From positions 1 to 50,149 of the forward strand of contig JAOBWI010000061.1 in the NCBI GenBank assembly GCA_025463285.1: a DNA stretch of 50,149 nucleotides. Direction: 5' to 3'. Below are positions 10,329 to 18,081 of the stretch, one piece after another (positions within the stretch are counted from its first letter, which is position 1; every line of letters begins with the position of its first letter). Under the pieces are notes generated by a model, which made no database searches, had not been told where the DNA came from, and saw only the letters and a list, made by a program, of their open reading frames with translations. The position numbers were made by a program, and so were the translations under genes. The DNA comes from Acidimicrobiaceae bacterium. Its GTDB lineage: Bacteria; Actinomycetota; Acidimicrobiia; Acidimicrobiales; RAAP-2.

Positions 10329-10423
10329 TGGGCTACGTCGCGGCGGGATACTCCTTCGCCTTTGGGGGCTTAGCGCTCTACGCGCTGTCTATCTGGTGGC
10401 GAGGACGACGTGCCCGACGCTGA
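10328..10423 (+). CDS. ccmD: Small membrane protein CcmD
   Basis: A 31-residue ORF with ATG at 10328 (sharing its A with the ccmC stop) and TGA at 10421-10423. It reads as a short N-terminus starting MGYVAAGYSFAFGG, one hydrophobic helix, and a basic tail WWRGRRARR. That is exactly the CcmD pattern: one transmembrane segment with a positively charged cytoplasmic end. CcmD stabilises the CcmABC complex and helps release holo-CcmE. Its position between ccmC and ccmE is canonical. It overlaps the ccmE start by 14 nt. It is easily missed because of its size. Confidence 0.88.
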   Translation: MGYVAAGYSFAFGGLALYALSIWWRGRRARR

Positions 10424-10895
10424 CGTTTCTCACCATGTAACTCCCGTGGCCGCGCCACCCATCAAACCCCGGGGTCGGTGGCGAACGCTCGGCGTGTTGG
10501 TGGTGTTGGCGCTCGCCGTGTTGGCCCTTCTTAGTCAGGGGCTGTTGCGCTCGCTCAACTACTTCGAGACCATCGATCAAGCCATGAGCTCACGAGCCAA
10601 GCTCGGCACCCAGACGTTTCGCTTAGAGGGCGTGGTCGTGGCCCACACCATCGATCGCACCTCTACCGGGGCGTCCTTTTGGATGAGCGGGGGACACCAT
10701 CACGAGATTTTCGTCAACGCCCACGGCACGCCGCCGCAGCTGTTTCAGTCCAACATTCCGGTCGTGGTCGAGGGACACTTCACCAGTGAGACCTCCGATC
10801 GTTTCTACGGTACGCAGATCCTCGTGAAACACACGGCGTCGTACATCTCGGCGCATCCCCATCGCGTGAAGGCCCCTAACGGGACGGTTCGATGA
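10410..10895 (+). CDS. ccmE: Heme chaperone CcmE
   Basis: A 161-residue heme chaperone with a basic cytoplasmic N-terminus, one transmembrane helix (about residues 28-48) and an external beta-barrel domain. It contains FRLEGVVV, FWMSGGHHHEIFVN and VVEGHF, and the heme-attachment segment ILVKHTASY near residue 140. The His of HxxxY would bind heme covalently, and the Tyr matches the axial ligand of E. coli CcmE. The family usually reads HDENY here, so this is a divergent form that keeps the key residues. The C-terminal tail is short and His-containing (SAHPHRVKA). GTG 10410 overlaps ccmD by 14 nt and the stop overlaps ccmF by 4 nt. Confidence 0.93.
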   Translation: MPDADVSHHVTPVAAPPIKPRGRWRTLGVLVVLALAVLALLSQGLLRSLNYFETIDQAMSSRAKLGTQTFRLEGVVVAHTIDRTSTGASFWMSGGHHHEIFVNAHGTPPQLFQSNIPVVVEGHFTSETSDRFYGTQILVKHTASYISAHPHRVKAPNGTVR

Positions 10896-12850
10896 TCCTG
10901 ACGTGGCTCGGACGGGCCGCACTGTATGTCTGTTTCGCCGGCGCCCTCGGTGGGGTGATTGAGCAGGGAGTAGCCCTGCGCGCGAAGCGCGCCTCGCACG
11001 CCCTCTGGTGGGCCGCGGTCTCTCTCGGGGGCATCGCCAGCGCCATCGGCGTCATGGAGTACGGGCTCATCACCCACGACTTCGCGCTGGCCTACGTGGC
11101 CGAGAACAACGCCACCTTCACGCCGCTGCTCTATTCGATTACCGGCCTCTGGTCCGCGCTCGAGGGATCGCTCATGCTCTGGGTCTTTATTCAGTGCTCC
11201 ATCATCCTGGCCGTGTTGTTGTTCTACCGGCGCTACCGCGCGGACAGCGTGGTCGGGTGGGCGACCATCGTGCTCTTTTCGATCGGGGCGTTCTTCACCC
11301 TTCTCATGATGGGACCGGCCGATCCCTTTCTCCACAACGCGGCGCACGTTCTCCAGGGCGCCGGACCGAACGCGCTCTTGCAGGACAATCCCTTGGTGGC
11401 CGTGCATCCGCCGCTGCTCTATTTCGGGTTCGTGGGTTTCAGCGTGCCCTTCGCCTTCGCCGTCGCCATGCTGATCACGGGACGGGTGCAGGATCGTTGG
11501 CCCCTCGAACAGCGCCGCTGGACGGTGCTGGCCTGGGGCTCTCTCTCGCTCGGTATCGTGCTCGGCGCGTGGTGGAGTTATCAGGTGCTCGGCTGGGGGG
11601 GATTCTGGGGGTGGGATCCGGTCGAGAACGCCGCTCTCTTGCCCTGGCTCACCGCGACCGCCTACGTCCACTCCGTCATCGTCCAAGATCGCCGCGGCCT
11701 CTTTCGGGTGTGGAATCTCTCACTGGCCATCGCCACGTTCTCGCTCACGATTCTCGGCACGTTCTTCACTCGCTCCGGCGTACTGGTGAGCGTGCACGCC
11801 TTTTCGTCGAGCACCCTCGGCCCCATTCTCATCGGCTTCTTCTTCGTGGTCGTGGTCGTCGGCGCGGGACTTCTCGCCTGGCGTGGGGATCGCCTTCGCG
11901 CGCCCGTCGGCGTGGATCATCCGCTCTCGCGAGAGGGGCTCTTCGTCGCCAACAACATTCTCTTCGTGGGGTTCGCCATCGTCGTCCTCCTGGGGACGGT
12001 GTTCCCGCTTCTCTACCAAGCGATCAATGGCACGCAAGTCACCGTGGGCTCTCCCTACTTCGCCTCCGTTGCGGCCCCGATGAGTGTTTTGTTGCTCGTC
12101 CTCATGGCGCTGGCGCCCCTGGTGAGTTGGCGCAGCGCCGACGCGGCGGTTCTCTGGCAACGTACGCGCGTCAGTGCCTGGGTAGCGCTGGTCGCGGTGG
12201 TCATTCTTCTCGCGATTGGCGTACGTCGTCCCGCCGAAGTGGTGGCGGTGTTCTTGGCCGTCTTAGCGAGCGGCGCGGCGATACGAACCCTTCGCGGAGC
12301 TCTGGTGGCCGCGATGCGACGAGGTTCCTGGCGAAGCGCGATTCGCGCACCCTCGACGGGCGGAATGATCGTGCACTTGGGGGTCGTCGTGTTGGCGCTC
12401 GGTATCGTGACGTCGACGACGTACGTGCACCGAGACGAGGTGACCTTGGCCCGCGGACAGAGCACCGTGGTCGACGGGCAGCTGGTCGGCTTCAATGGAT
12501 TTCAGAACGCCAGGGACGCCTTAAAGACCGCCACCGAGTTAAAGGTCACGGTGGACGGCCACCAACTACGACCGGCGGTGACGACGTTCAACGGACGCGG
12601 GGGCACGACGGTGGGCACGCCGGCCATTGACTCCAACTTGGCCCGCGACGTCTACGTGACCTACGACGCCGCGGGCGGTACGGGGTCAGCCTCGGGCGCA
12701 TTGGTGCAGAACAATCTGCCCGCCGGGTCGGTCGTGTTGGGCGTGACGGTGGAGCCGTTACTGGCCTGGCTCTGGCTCGGCGGACTGGTCATTGGGCTGG
12801 GCAGCGCCTTATCGTTCTTCCGCCGTCGTTACGGGGACGACGCCTCGTGA
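10892..12850 (+). CDS. ccmF: Cytochrome c heme lyase subunit CcmF
   Basis: A 652-residue, many-helix membrane protein of normal CcmF length. It holds the conserved VHPPLLYFGFVGF motif and the tryptophan-rich heme-handling motif WGGFWGWDPVENAALLPWL (about residues 231-249), plus SWRS-type loops and a large external segment (about residues 510-615) before the last helix. CcmF with CcmH catalyses attachment of heme from CcmE to the CxxCH motif of apocytochromes. Start and stop overlap the neighbouring ccmE and ccmG genes by 4 nt each. Confidence 0.97.
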   Translation: MILTWLGRAALYVCFAGALGGVIEQGVALRAKRASHALWWAAVSLGGIASAIGVMEYGLITHDFALAYVAENNATFTPLLYSITGLWSALEGSLMLWVFIQCSIILAVLLFYRRYRADSVVGWATIVLFSIGAFFTLLMMGPADPFLHNAAHVLQGAGPNALLQDNPLVAVHPPLLYFGFVGFSVPFAFAVAMLITGRVQDRWPLEQRRWTVLAWGSLSLGIVLGAWWSYQVLGWGGFWGWDPVENAALLPWLTATAYVHSVIVQDRRGLFRVWNLSLAIATFSLTILGTFFTRSGVLVSVHAFSSSTLGPILIGFFFVVVVVGAGLLAWRGDRLRAPVGVDHPLSREGLFVANNILFVGFAIVVLLGTVFPLLYQAINGTQVTVGSPYFASVAAPMSVLLLVLMALAPLVSWRSADAAVLWQRTRVSAWVALVAVVILLAIGVRRPAEVVAVFLAVLASGAAIRTLRGALVAAMRRGSWRSAIRAPSTGGMIVHLGVVVLALGIVTSTTYVHRDEVTLARGQSTVVDGQLVGFNGFQNARDALKTATELKVTVDGHQLRPAVTTFNGRGGTTVGTPAIDSNLARDVYVTYDAAGGTGSASGALVQNNLPAGSVVLGVTVEPLLAWLWLGGLVIGLGSALSFFRRRYGDDAS

Positions 12851-13380
12851 AGCGCTCGGTCATGATCTCGTCGCTGGCCGCCCTGGTGGTGGTGGCCGCG
12901 CTCTCGCTCTTTCTCGGGCTGCGCCACCCGGTGGGGGGCGCCGCTGACGGACAGAGCCCGCTGCTCGGAAAAAGGGCACCCACCTTCTCCGGAGCGCGTC
13001 TGGGCGGGGGGGCGTCGATCAACCTCACGAGCCTTCGAGGAAAGATCGTGGTGGTGAACTTTTGGGCGTCGTGGTGTGGGCCTTGTCGGCAAGAAGCGCC
13101 GAACCTCTCGACCTTCGCCTGGCAGGAACGTCATCGTGGCGTGGCGCTCGTGGGCGTGGTCTGGAACGATCCCGTGAGCGACGCCGAGGCTTTCGCTACG
13201 CACTATGGCTCGCTCTATCCCTCCGTCATCGACAACGGTGGCGTCATCGCCAACCGCTACGGAGTCACCTCGCCGCCCACCACCTTCGTGATCAACGCGA
13301 GAGGGGTCGTCGCGGCGACGCTGCTCGGGCCGGTCAGCACGCGTCAACTCGAAGAGGTCGTGGCTCGGGTGAGAGCGTGA
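12847..13380 (+). CDS. ccmG: Membrane-anchored thioredoxin-like protein CcmG (DsbE)
   Basis: A 177-residue protein with an N-terminal membrane anchor (about residues 6-24) and an external thioredoxin domain. The active site is ASWCGPCRQEAP (Cys-Gly-Pro-Cys, about residues 76-79), and the cis-proline loop is TSPPTTFVI. CcmG keeps apocytochrome c and CcmH cysteines reduced so that heme can be attached. GTG 12847 overlaps ccmF and its TGA overlaps the ccmH GTG, 4 nt each. It could serve as a general thiol reductase, but the operon points to cytochrome c maturation. Confidence 0.93.
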   Translation: MKRSVMISSLAALVVVAALSLFLGLRHPVGGAADGQSPLLGKRAPTFSGARLGGGASINLTSLRGKIVVVNFWASWCGPCRQEAPNLSTFAWQERHRGVALVGVVWNDPVSDAEAFATHYGSLYPSVIDNGGVIANRYGVTSPPTTFVINARGVVAATLLGPVSTRQLEEVVARVRA

Positions 13381-13760
13381 AAGTTCTCACGTCATTCAGG
13401 TTGTGGTGCGTGGTCTTCGTTATCGTCGCGGGCGCGGCGGTGCTGGTGCGCCCGTCGGGTTCGAGCCAAGCGGCTCGCATCGCGCACCTAGAGACGTTGG
13501 TGCGTTGTCCCTCGTGCGACGACTTATCGGTGGCGGTGAGTAACGCCACCTCGGCCGTCGCGGTACGCCACGACATCACGACCAAGGTGCACGAGGGTAA
13601 GTCCGACGACCAGATATTGACGTCGCTCGAAGCGGCGTACGGCGCGTCGATCCTGCTCAGTCCGCCGACCTCGGGCTTGGGCGTTTTACTCTGGATTGTG
13701 CCTCTTATTGGAGTGCTCTTGTTGGTGGCGAGTGCGGCGCGCCTGGCGAGGCGTCGATGA
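13377..13760 (+). CDS. ccmH: Cytochrome c maturation thiol oxidoreductase CcmH
   Basis: A 127-residue protein with an N-terminal membrane segment, an external three-helix domain carrying the redox motif RCPSCDDLSVAVSNA (family pattern LRCxxCxxxSxxxSNA, about residues 42-56) and a second transmembrane helix near the C-terminus ending in basic residues. CcmH reduces or holds the apocytochrome for heme ligation with CcmF. GTG 13377 overlaps the ccmG stop by 4 nt and is the right start because it places the signal segment first. Reading further upstream in this frame would run into ccmG. Confidence 0.93.
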   Translation: MKVLTSFRLWCVVFVIVAGAAVLVRPSGSSQAARIAHLETLVRCPSCDDLSVAVSNATSAVAVRHDITTKVHEGKSDDQILTSLEAAYGASILLSPPTSGLGVLLWIVPLIGVLLLVASAARLARRR

Positions 13761-14485
13761 AACGAAGCGCCAACCAGTTGATGGACGAGATCGCGCTGCG
13801 CGAAGCGTCCTTAGCTGACGCGCAACGCGAACTCGCCGCCGGAGAGCTCACCTCGCTCCAGGCCGCCACCATCGAAGCGCGTGAGACCCTGGCGCTGACG
13901 AGGGTTCGAGAAGAGTTGCGCGAACTCAACGCTCACGGTGGTCGCAGCGTGGCCAGCCGTCGTCGTCGCCGCTGGCTCTTGGTGTGCGGACTGCTCTGCT
14001 TCTTAGTCGCCCTCATTATCGTGCTGTGGCACTCGCTGGCGCTTCGACAGGCCGGTACCTCCGAGACGGGCTCGGTCACCCTCAGCCCTTCTCAGCAGGT
14101 CACGCAGTTACTCACCGAAGCCCAGGCCGATATCGCTAACGGCAAAGTGGTAACGGCGCTCAGTGCCTACAACCAGGTGTTGCTGCTCAGCCCCAAGAAC
14201 GCGACGGCCTTAACGCAGACGGGGTGGCTGGACTTCTCCGCCGGAAGCTCCGACGCGAGTCCCTCGCTCGTCGCGCTCGGCATTAAGAACCTTCGCCTGG
14301 CCATTGCCTACGCCCCGCGAAACAGCGCCGCGAGGCTCTATTACGCCATCGTGGCGGACTCCACCCCCGGCAACAAGGCGCTGGCCACGAGCGAGTTCAG
14401 GGTCTTTCTCTCTCTCAATCCCTCACCGGGGCAACTCGCGGTGGCTCGGCCGTTTTTGCAGCAACTGCACCTCGCTACGTCCTAG
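13757..14485 (+). CDS. CcmI-like TPR protein of cytochrome c maturation
   Basis: A 242-residue protein. Residues 1-60 form a charged cytoplasmic helical hairpin (ANQLMDEIALREASLADAQ), followed by a basic stop (RRRRR), one transmembrane helix (about residues 73-95) and an external TPR-like domain (about residues 110-240) with repeats around ANGKVVTALSAYNQVLLLSP and AIAYAPRNSAARLYYAIV. This resembles CcmI, or the C-terminal half of CcmH in E. coli, which holds apocytochromes for the heme lyase. It has one membrane helix rather than two. It is the last ccm gene and overlaps ccmH by 4 nt. Confidence 0.8.
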   Translation: MKRSANQLMDEIALREASLADAQRELAAGELTSLQAATIEARETLALTRVREELRELNAHGGRSVASRRRRRWLLVCGLLCFLVALIIVLWHSLALRQAGTSETGSVTLSPSQQVTQLLTEAQADIANGKVVTALSAYNQVLLLSPKNATALTQTGWLDFSAGSSDASPSLVALGIKNLRLAIAYAPRNSAARLYYAIVADSTPGNKALATSEFRVFLSLNPSPGQLAVARPFLQQLHLATS

Positions 14486-14532
14486 AGAGCGCGAGGAGCG
14501 TATAACGGCGATACTGGAACAGTGATTCGCTG

Positions 14533-15312
14533 ATGACTTTTCCGAACTACCCGATGAAGCACCGCGGCGCGCCGCTGCTCAAGCCCGAGGATATGTTGCG
14601 CGCCTATGTGGGACGACCGGACCTCATCATTCCGGCCAGCGTGATCGTGGGATACAGCACGCGACTCCCGGCGTTCCTTCACGAGCGCGGCTTCCATCGG
14701 GTGCTGGGCTACCCCTACCCGTGGCACGCCATGTGGTTGCGCGACGGCGCCACCAGTGGCGAAGGGGTCGGCGTCGTTGAGGGCTTTGGCATCGGAGCGC
14801 CCGTGGCGGCCCTGGTGTTAGAAGAGCTCGCCACGTTGGGGGCCCGTCAGTTCATCAACATCGGCATCGCCGGAGCTTTACCGAGTGATCTCAACTTCGG
14901 TGACCTAGTTCTCTGTACGTCGGCCCTACGCGACGAAGGTCTCTCGCATCACTATCTCGCGCCCGAGCGCTACGCGCACCCTTCTTCGGCACTCACCGCG
15001 CGCCTACGCGCCGTGTTGGTGGAGCGTGGAGAAGAATTTCACGAAGGTCCGACTTGGACGGTCGACGCCATCTTTCGCGAGACGCTCGACGAGGCGACGG
15101 CGTATCGCGATGAGGGCGTGCTCTGCGTTGAGATGGAGGCGTCGGCTCTCTTTGTGGTGGGCGCGGTGCGCGACGTCGAGGTCGCCTCTCTGGTCACCAT
15201 TAGCGATCACTTGCTGGCCGATGAACACTGGCTGCTGGCTCCCTCGCGAGAGGTAGTCGATGACGGGCTGCGAGGCGTGCTCGACGCCGCCATTGCGACG
15301 TTGACGAGTTGA
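14533..15312 (+). CDS. Nucleoside phosphorylase family protein (uridine phosphorylase-like)
   Basis: A 259-residue protein of the PNP_UDP_1 superfamily. It has VGYSTRLPAFL, GFGIGAPVAALVLEEL, the glycine-rich FINIGIAGALPSDLNFGDLVL segment (split here at about residues 112-132) and the nucleoside-binding VEMEASALFVVG (about residues 199-210). Together these match NP-I phosphorylases, with a late SDHLL loop containing an active-site-type Asp. It would release a base from a nucleoside using phosphate. It lies 47 bp after the ccm operon on the same strand and may be read through. Base specificity is not clear. Confidence 0.82.
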   Translation: MTFPNYPMKHRGAPLLKPEDMLRAYVGRPDLIIPASVIVGYSTRLPAFLHERGFHRVLGYPYPWHAMWLRDGATSGEGVGVVEGFGIGAPVAALVLEELATLGARQFINIGIAGALPSDLNFGDLVLCTSALRDEGLSHHYLAPERYAHPSSALTARLRAVLVERGEEFHEGPTWTVDAIFRETLDEATAYRDEGVLCVEMEASALFVVGAVRDVEVASLVTISDHLLADEHWLLAPSREVVDDGLRGVLDAAIATLTS

Positions 15313-15328
15313 GTGGCGTTGGGGTGAC

Positions 15329-16039
15329 TTAGGCGGTCACGCGACAGGCGTCGTCGCCGAGGGCTTTCGAGGTCAAGGTCACGGTGGTGCGCTCCGCGCC
15401 GAGTCCTTCGAGCATGCCCGCGATCAGTCCGCGATCGACGGCGCACAGCACGGGGTGGTGTTGCGCCGCGGTGCCGAAAGGGCAGTTGTCCGAGACGACG
15501 GAACTGGTGAACTCGTCTTCCTCGGCCCGGGCGTCAAAGCCGTGCGCCGTCAAGAGTCCGGCAATCGAGGTCATCGCAGTCTTGACCGACCGCACGGAGT
15601 CACTGGCTCCCACCGACTCGGTGAGAGATCGTCCGTACTCGACGCCGACGTCGTGAGCCATGAGCTCTGAGGCGTCAGGTCCCAGGCGCTCGAGGGCCAT
15701 CTCTAAGAGGGCGACCAAGAGGGCGTCGCGGCGCAAGAAGACCTCCGTGATGGCCGTCTCGTCCACGATGCGATATCCCTTGGCCGGGCGGCCGACGGTG
15801 GTTTTTCGAACGTTGTCGAAGGTGACGTAGCCGCCTTCGGTCAAGCGCTCCAAGTGGTGGCGAACGACGTTGGCGTGGACGTCGCAGTGGGCGGCCAGTT
15901 CGCCGGCGGTGGCGCCGGGGTTCTCGCGTAGATACAGGTAGACCTTGCGTCGAGTGCTGTCGCCAAAGGAGTGGGTGAGGCTGGTGATGGTCGCCGTAAA
16001 GAGGGCGGGATCGAGTTCATTCTCGTTGTTGACCGTCAC
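15329..16039 (-). CDS. SufR-like winged-helix regulator with Fe-S-type cysteines
   Basis: A 236-residue regulator. The N-terminal winged helix (about residues 22-85) contains STRRKVYLYLRENPG and ANVVRHHLERLTEGGYVTF. The C-terminal sensor domain carries Cys-x12-Cys (DNCPFGT ... HHPVLCAVD, about residues 183-200) and a third Cys in the final DDACRV. This is the layout of SufR-type regulators, which bind an Fe-S cluster and repress Fe-S assembly genes. It is divergent from an Mrp/ApbC-type Fe-S carrier ATPase across a 68-bp gap. The gap contains GGCGC-N6-GCGCC at about 16061-16076, a possible operator. No suf genes are visible in the window. Confidence 0.82.
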   Translation of the reverse strand: MTVNNENELDPALFTATITSLTHSFGDSTRRKVYLYLRENPGATAGELAAHCDVHANVVRHHLERLTEGGYVTFDNVRKTTVGRPAKGYRIVDETAITEVFLRRDALLVALLEMALERLGPDASELMAHDVGVEYGRSLTESVGASDSVRSVKTAMTSIAGLLTAHGFDARAEEDEFTSSVVSDNCPFGTAAQHHPVLCAVDRGLIAGMLEGLGAERTTVTLTSKALGDDACRVTA

Positions 16040-16107
16040 AATTTGGAGTTTACGGGTGTGGCGCTCGGCGGCGCCGGTAACCTCAAAGGGCTCAACAAAG
16101 GATGCTC

Positions 16108-17217
16108 GTGACGCTTAACCCCCAACTTCGTAGTGATGTAGCCGCCATTTCCGAGCCGCAGCTGGTACGAACCCTCGACGAACTGGGCTTTCTGGGCGAG
16201 GTCAGTGAGGTGAGTGGCACCACGCGAGTCGAGTTGGTCCTGCCGGTGACCAACTGGCCCCACCTGGAGACGCTGCGGGAGCGGGTTCTTGAGCGCGCCC
16301 CCGGTGCCGAGGTGGTGGTGCGCACCATGAACGACGACGAGCGACTTGCCTTGCGTAACTTTCTGCGCGGCGCCATGACGGCCGCAAGCGCGGGTCATCA
16401 CGACCACGCCGACGCCCCGCCGCGTTTTCTCGACAAGCTCTCAAAGACCCGGGTGCTCGGCATCTCCTCGGGTAAGGGCGGCGTGGGTAAATCCTCGGTG
16501 ACGGTCAATCTGGCCATCGCCTTGGCGCAGTCCGGACACTCGGTGGGCGTGCTTGACGCCGACGTCTACGGTTTCTCGCTGCCCAAGATGCTCGGCGCCA
16601 CCAACGATCCCATCGTGCTGGGCGACACGGTGATTCCCACTCTCGTACACGGCGTGCGCTGTCTCTCCATGGGGTACTTCGTCGACGACGCCCAGCCGGT
16701 GATTTGGCGCGGCCCCATGCTGCACAAAGCCATTGAGCAGTTGGTCACCGAGGCCTGGTGGGACGAGCCGGACTTCCTCTTGATCGACATGCCCCCGGGA
16801 ACCGGCGACGTGGCCCTCACGCTGTCTGAGATCTTGCCGCGCATTGAGATGTACGTGGTCACCACCCCCCAAGCCGCAGCTCAGCGGGTGGCTCAACGTT
16901 CCGCCTACGCCGCACGAAAGTTGAAGTTGTCGGTGCGCGGGGTGATCGAGAATATGAGTTGGTTTAGCGGCGATGACGGCAAGCGCTACGAGATCTTCGG
17001 CGCGGGTGGGGGAGCGCAGCTAGCGCGCGAACTGGGTATCAGTTTGCTCGCCCAGATCCCCTTGGAGAGCGCCGTGCGAAGTGGTGGCGATACGGGTGAG
17101 CCGGTGGTGGTGGCACTTCGTGAGAGCGAAGCGGCCAAGGCCTTCATCGAACTGGCCGCGCGCGTGGCCCAGCAAGGTCCCTCGCGGGTCTATCGTCAAG
17201 AGCTCAAGCTGGTGTAG
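16108..17217 (+). CDS. mrp: Mrp/ApbC/NBP35-type P-loop ATPase
   Basis: A 369-residue protein. Residues 1-95 form a MIP18/DUF59-like domain. The rest is an NBP35/ApbC P-loop ATPase with deviant Walker A SSGKGGVGKSS (about residues 118-128), VLDADVYGFSLP, LIDMPPGTGDV and ENMSWF. Family members carry or insert Fe-S clusters. The usual CxxC cluster motif after ENMSxF is absent; the sequence there is SGDDGKRYEIFG. The only Cys in the ATPase part is in GVRCLSMGYF. GTG 16108 is preferred because AAAGGA at 16097-16102 lies 5 nt upstream; ATG 16102 would overlap that site. It heads an operon with the SDR 18 nt downstream. Confidence 0.9.
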   Translation: MTLNPQLRSDVAAISEPQLVRTLDELGFLGEVSEVSGTTRVELVLPVTNWPHLETLRERVLERAPGAEVVVRTMNDDERLALRNFLRGAMTAASAGHHDHADAPPRFLDKLSKTRVLGISSGKGGVGKSSVTVNLAIALAQSGHSVGVLDADVYGFSLPKMLGATNDPIVLGDTVIPTLVHGVRCLSMGYFVDDAQPVIWRGPMLHKAIEQLVTEAWWDEPDFLLIDMPPGTGDVALTLSEILPRIEMYVVTTPQAAAQRVAQRSAYAARKLKLSVRGVIENMSWFSGDDGKRYEIFGAGGGAQLARELGISLLAQIPLESAVRSGGDTGEPVVVALRESEAAKAFIELAARVAQQGPSRVYRQELKLV

Positions 17218-17235
17218 CGACAACGGGGGGGCAAC

Positions 17236-18081
17236 GTGGAGATCGAAGGTAAGACCGCGGTCATCACGGGTGGGGCCAGCGGCATCGGGCTCGCGACGGC
17301 CAAAAGGTTCGCGGCCGCTAAGGCCAATCTGGTACTAGGTGACATCGAAGAGGAGCCTCTGGCCCGCGCGGTCGACCAACTGCGCGCCGAGGGGGCCCGC
17401 GTCATCGGCGTGCGTACCGACGTGACCATTGAAGGAGACGTCATCGCGCTACGCGAGGCGGCCATGGCTGAGTTTTCTGGTGCGCACGTGGTCTTTAACA
17501 ACGCGGGTGTCACATCGGGCGCCACCATTGGCACGCCGAGCTCGGTCTGGAAGTGGGTACTCGACGTAGACCTCTACGGGGTGATCTACGGGATCAACGC
17601 GTTCATGCCGCTCTTCTTAGAGCAGAACGAAGGCCACGTGGTCAACACCGCGTCACTGGCTGGCCTCGGTGGTGTACCGGGGATGGGTCCGTACTGTGCC
17701 GCGAAGTTCGCGGTGGTTGGACTCTCGGAGTCGCTCTTCCAAGAGTTGCTGGTGACCAACTCCAACGTCGGGGTCTCGGTGCTCTGTCCTGGATTCGTGA
17801 AGACGAGGATTCACGAGTCAAGCCGCAACATGCCCCGCGAGCTCGTGAGCTACAACGAGAGCCCGGCGGGCAAGTTCCTGGCCGACGCGGCCACCCGGGC
17901 CGTCAACGCCGGTATCGACGCCGCCGACGTGGCGGCCCTGGTCGAAGACGCCGTGACGAAGAAGAAGTTTTGGATTCTTCCCCACCAACGTTCAGCCCTG
18001 CGCACGACGGAGCTTCGCCTGGACTGGATGCGCGGAGGAGATCCCATGCGCTTTGACCTCATGGGCGCCACCAAGCCGTAG
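17236..18081 (+). CDS. Short-chain dehydrogenase/reductase (classical SDR)
   Basis: A 281-residue classical SDR with the NAD(P)-binding GGASGIGLATA (about residues 13-23), the NNAGV motif, the catalytic Ser in NTASLAG and YCAAKFAVVG (YxxxK). The acidic DIEEEP after strand 2 favours NAD over NADP. It lacks the insertion found in the mycofactocin-type SDR at 48256. GTG 17236 follows mrp by 18 nt, so the two are probably co-transcribed. The gene ends one base before the convergent dGTPase gene. The substrate is unknown. Confidence 0.9.
   Translation: MEIEGKTAVITGGASGIGLATAKRFAAAKANLVLGDIEEEPLARAVDQLRAEGARVIGVRTDVTIEGDVIALREAAMAEFSGAHVVFNNAGVTSGATIGTPSSVWKWVLDVDLYGVIYGINAFMPLFLEQNEGHVVNTASLAGLGGVPGMGPYCAAKFAVVGLSESLFQELLVTNSNVGVSVLCPGFVKTRIHESSRNMPRELVSYNESPAGKFLADAATRAVNAGIDAADVAALVEDAVTKKKFWILPHQRSALRTTELRLDWMRGGDPMRFDLMGATKP

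Noticed and set aside
11008..12630. 540-codon open frame in a second frame of ccmF
   Set aside because: The protein is Arg-rich with no recognisable fold, as expected from a shifted frame of GC-rich coding DNA. CcmF in the other frame is unmistakable.
13458..13467. GGTTCGAGCC, another tRNA T-loop-like sequence
   Set aside because: It is within ccmH and no cloverleaf can be formed around it.
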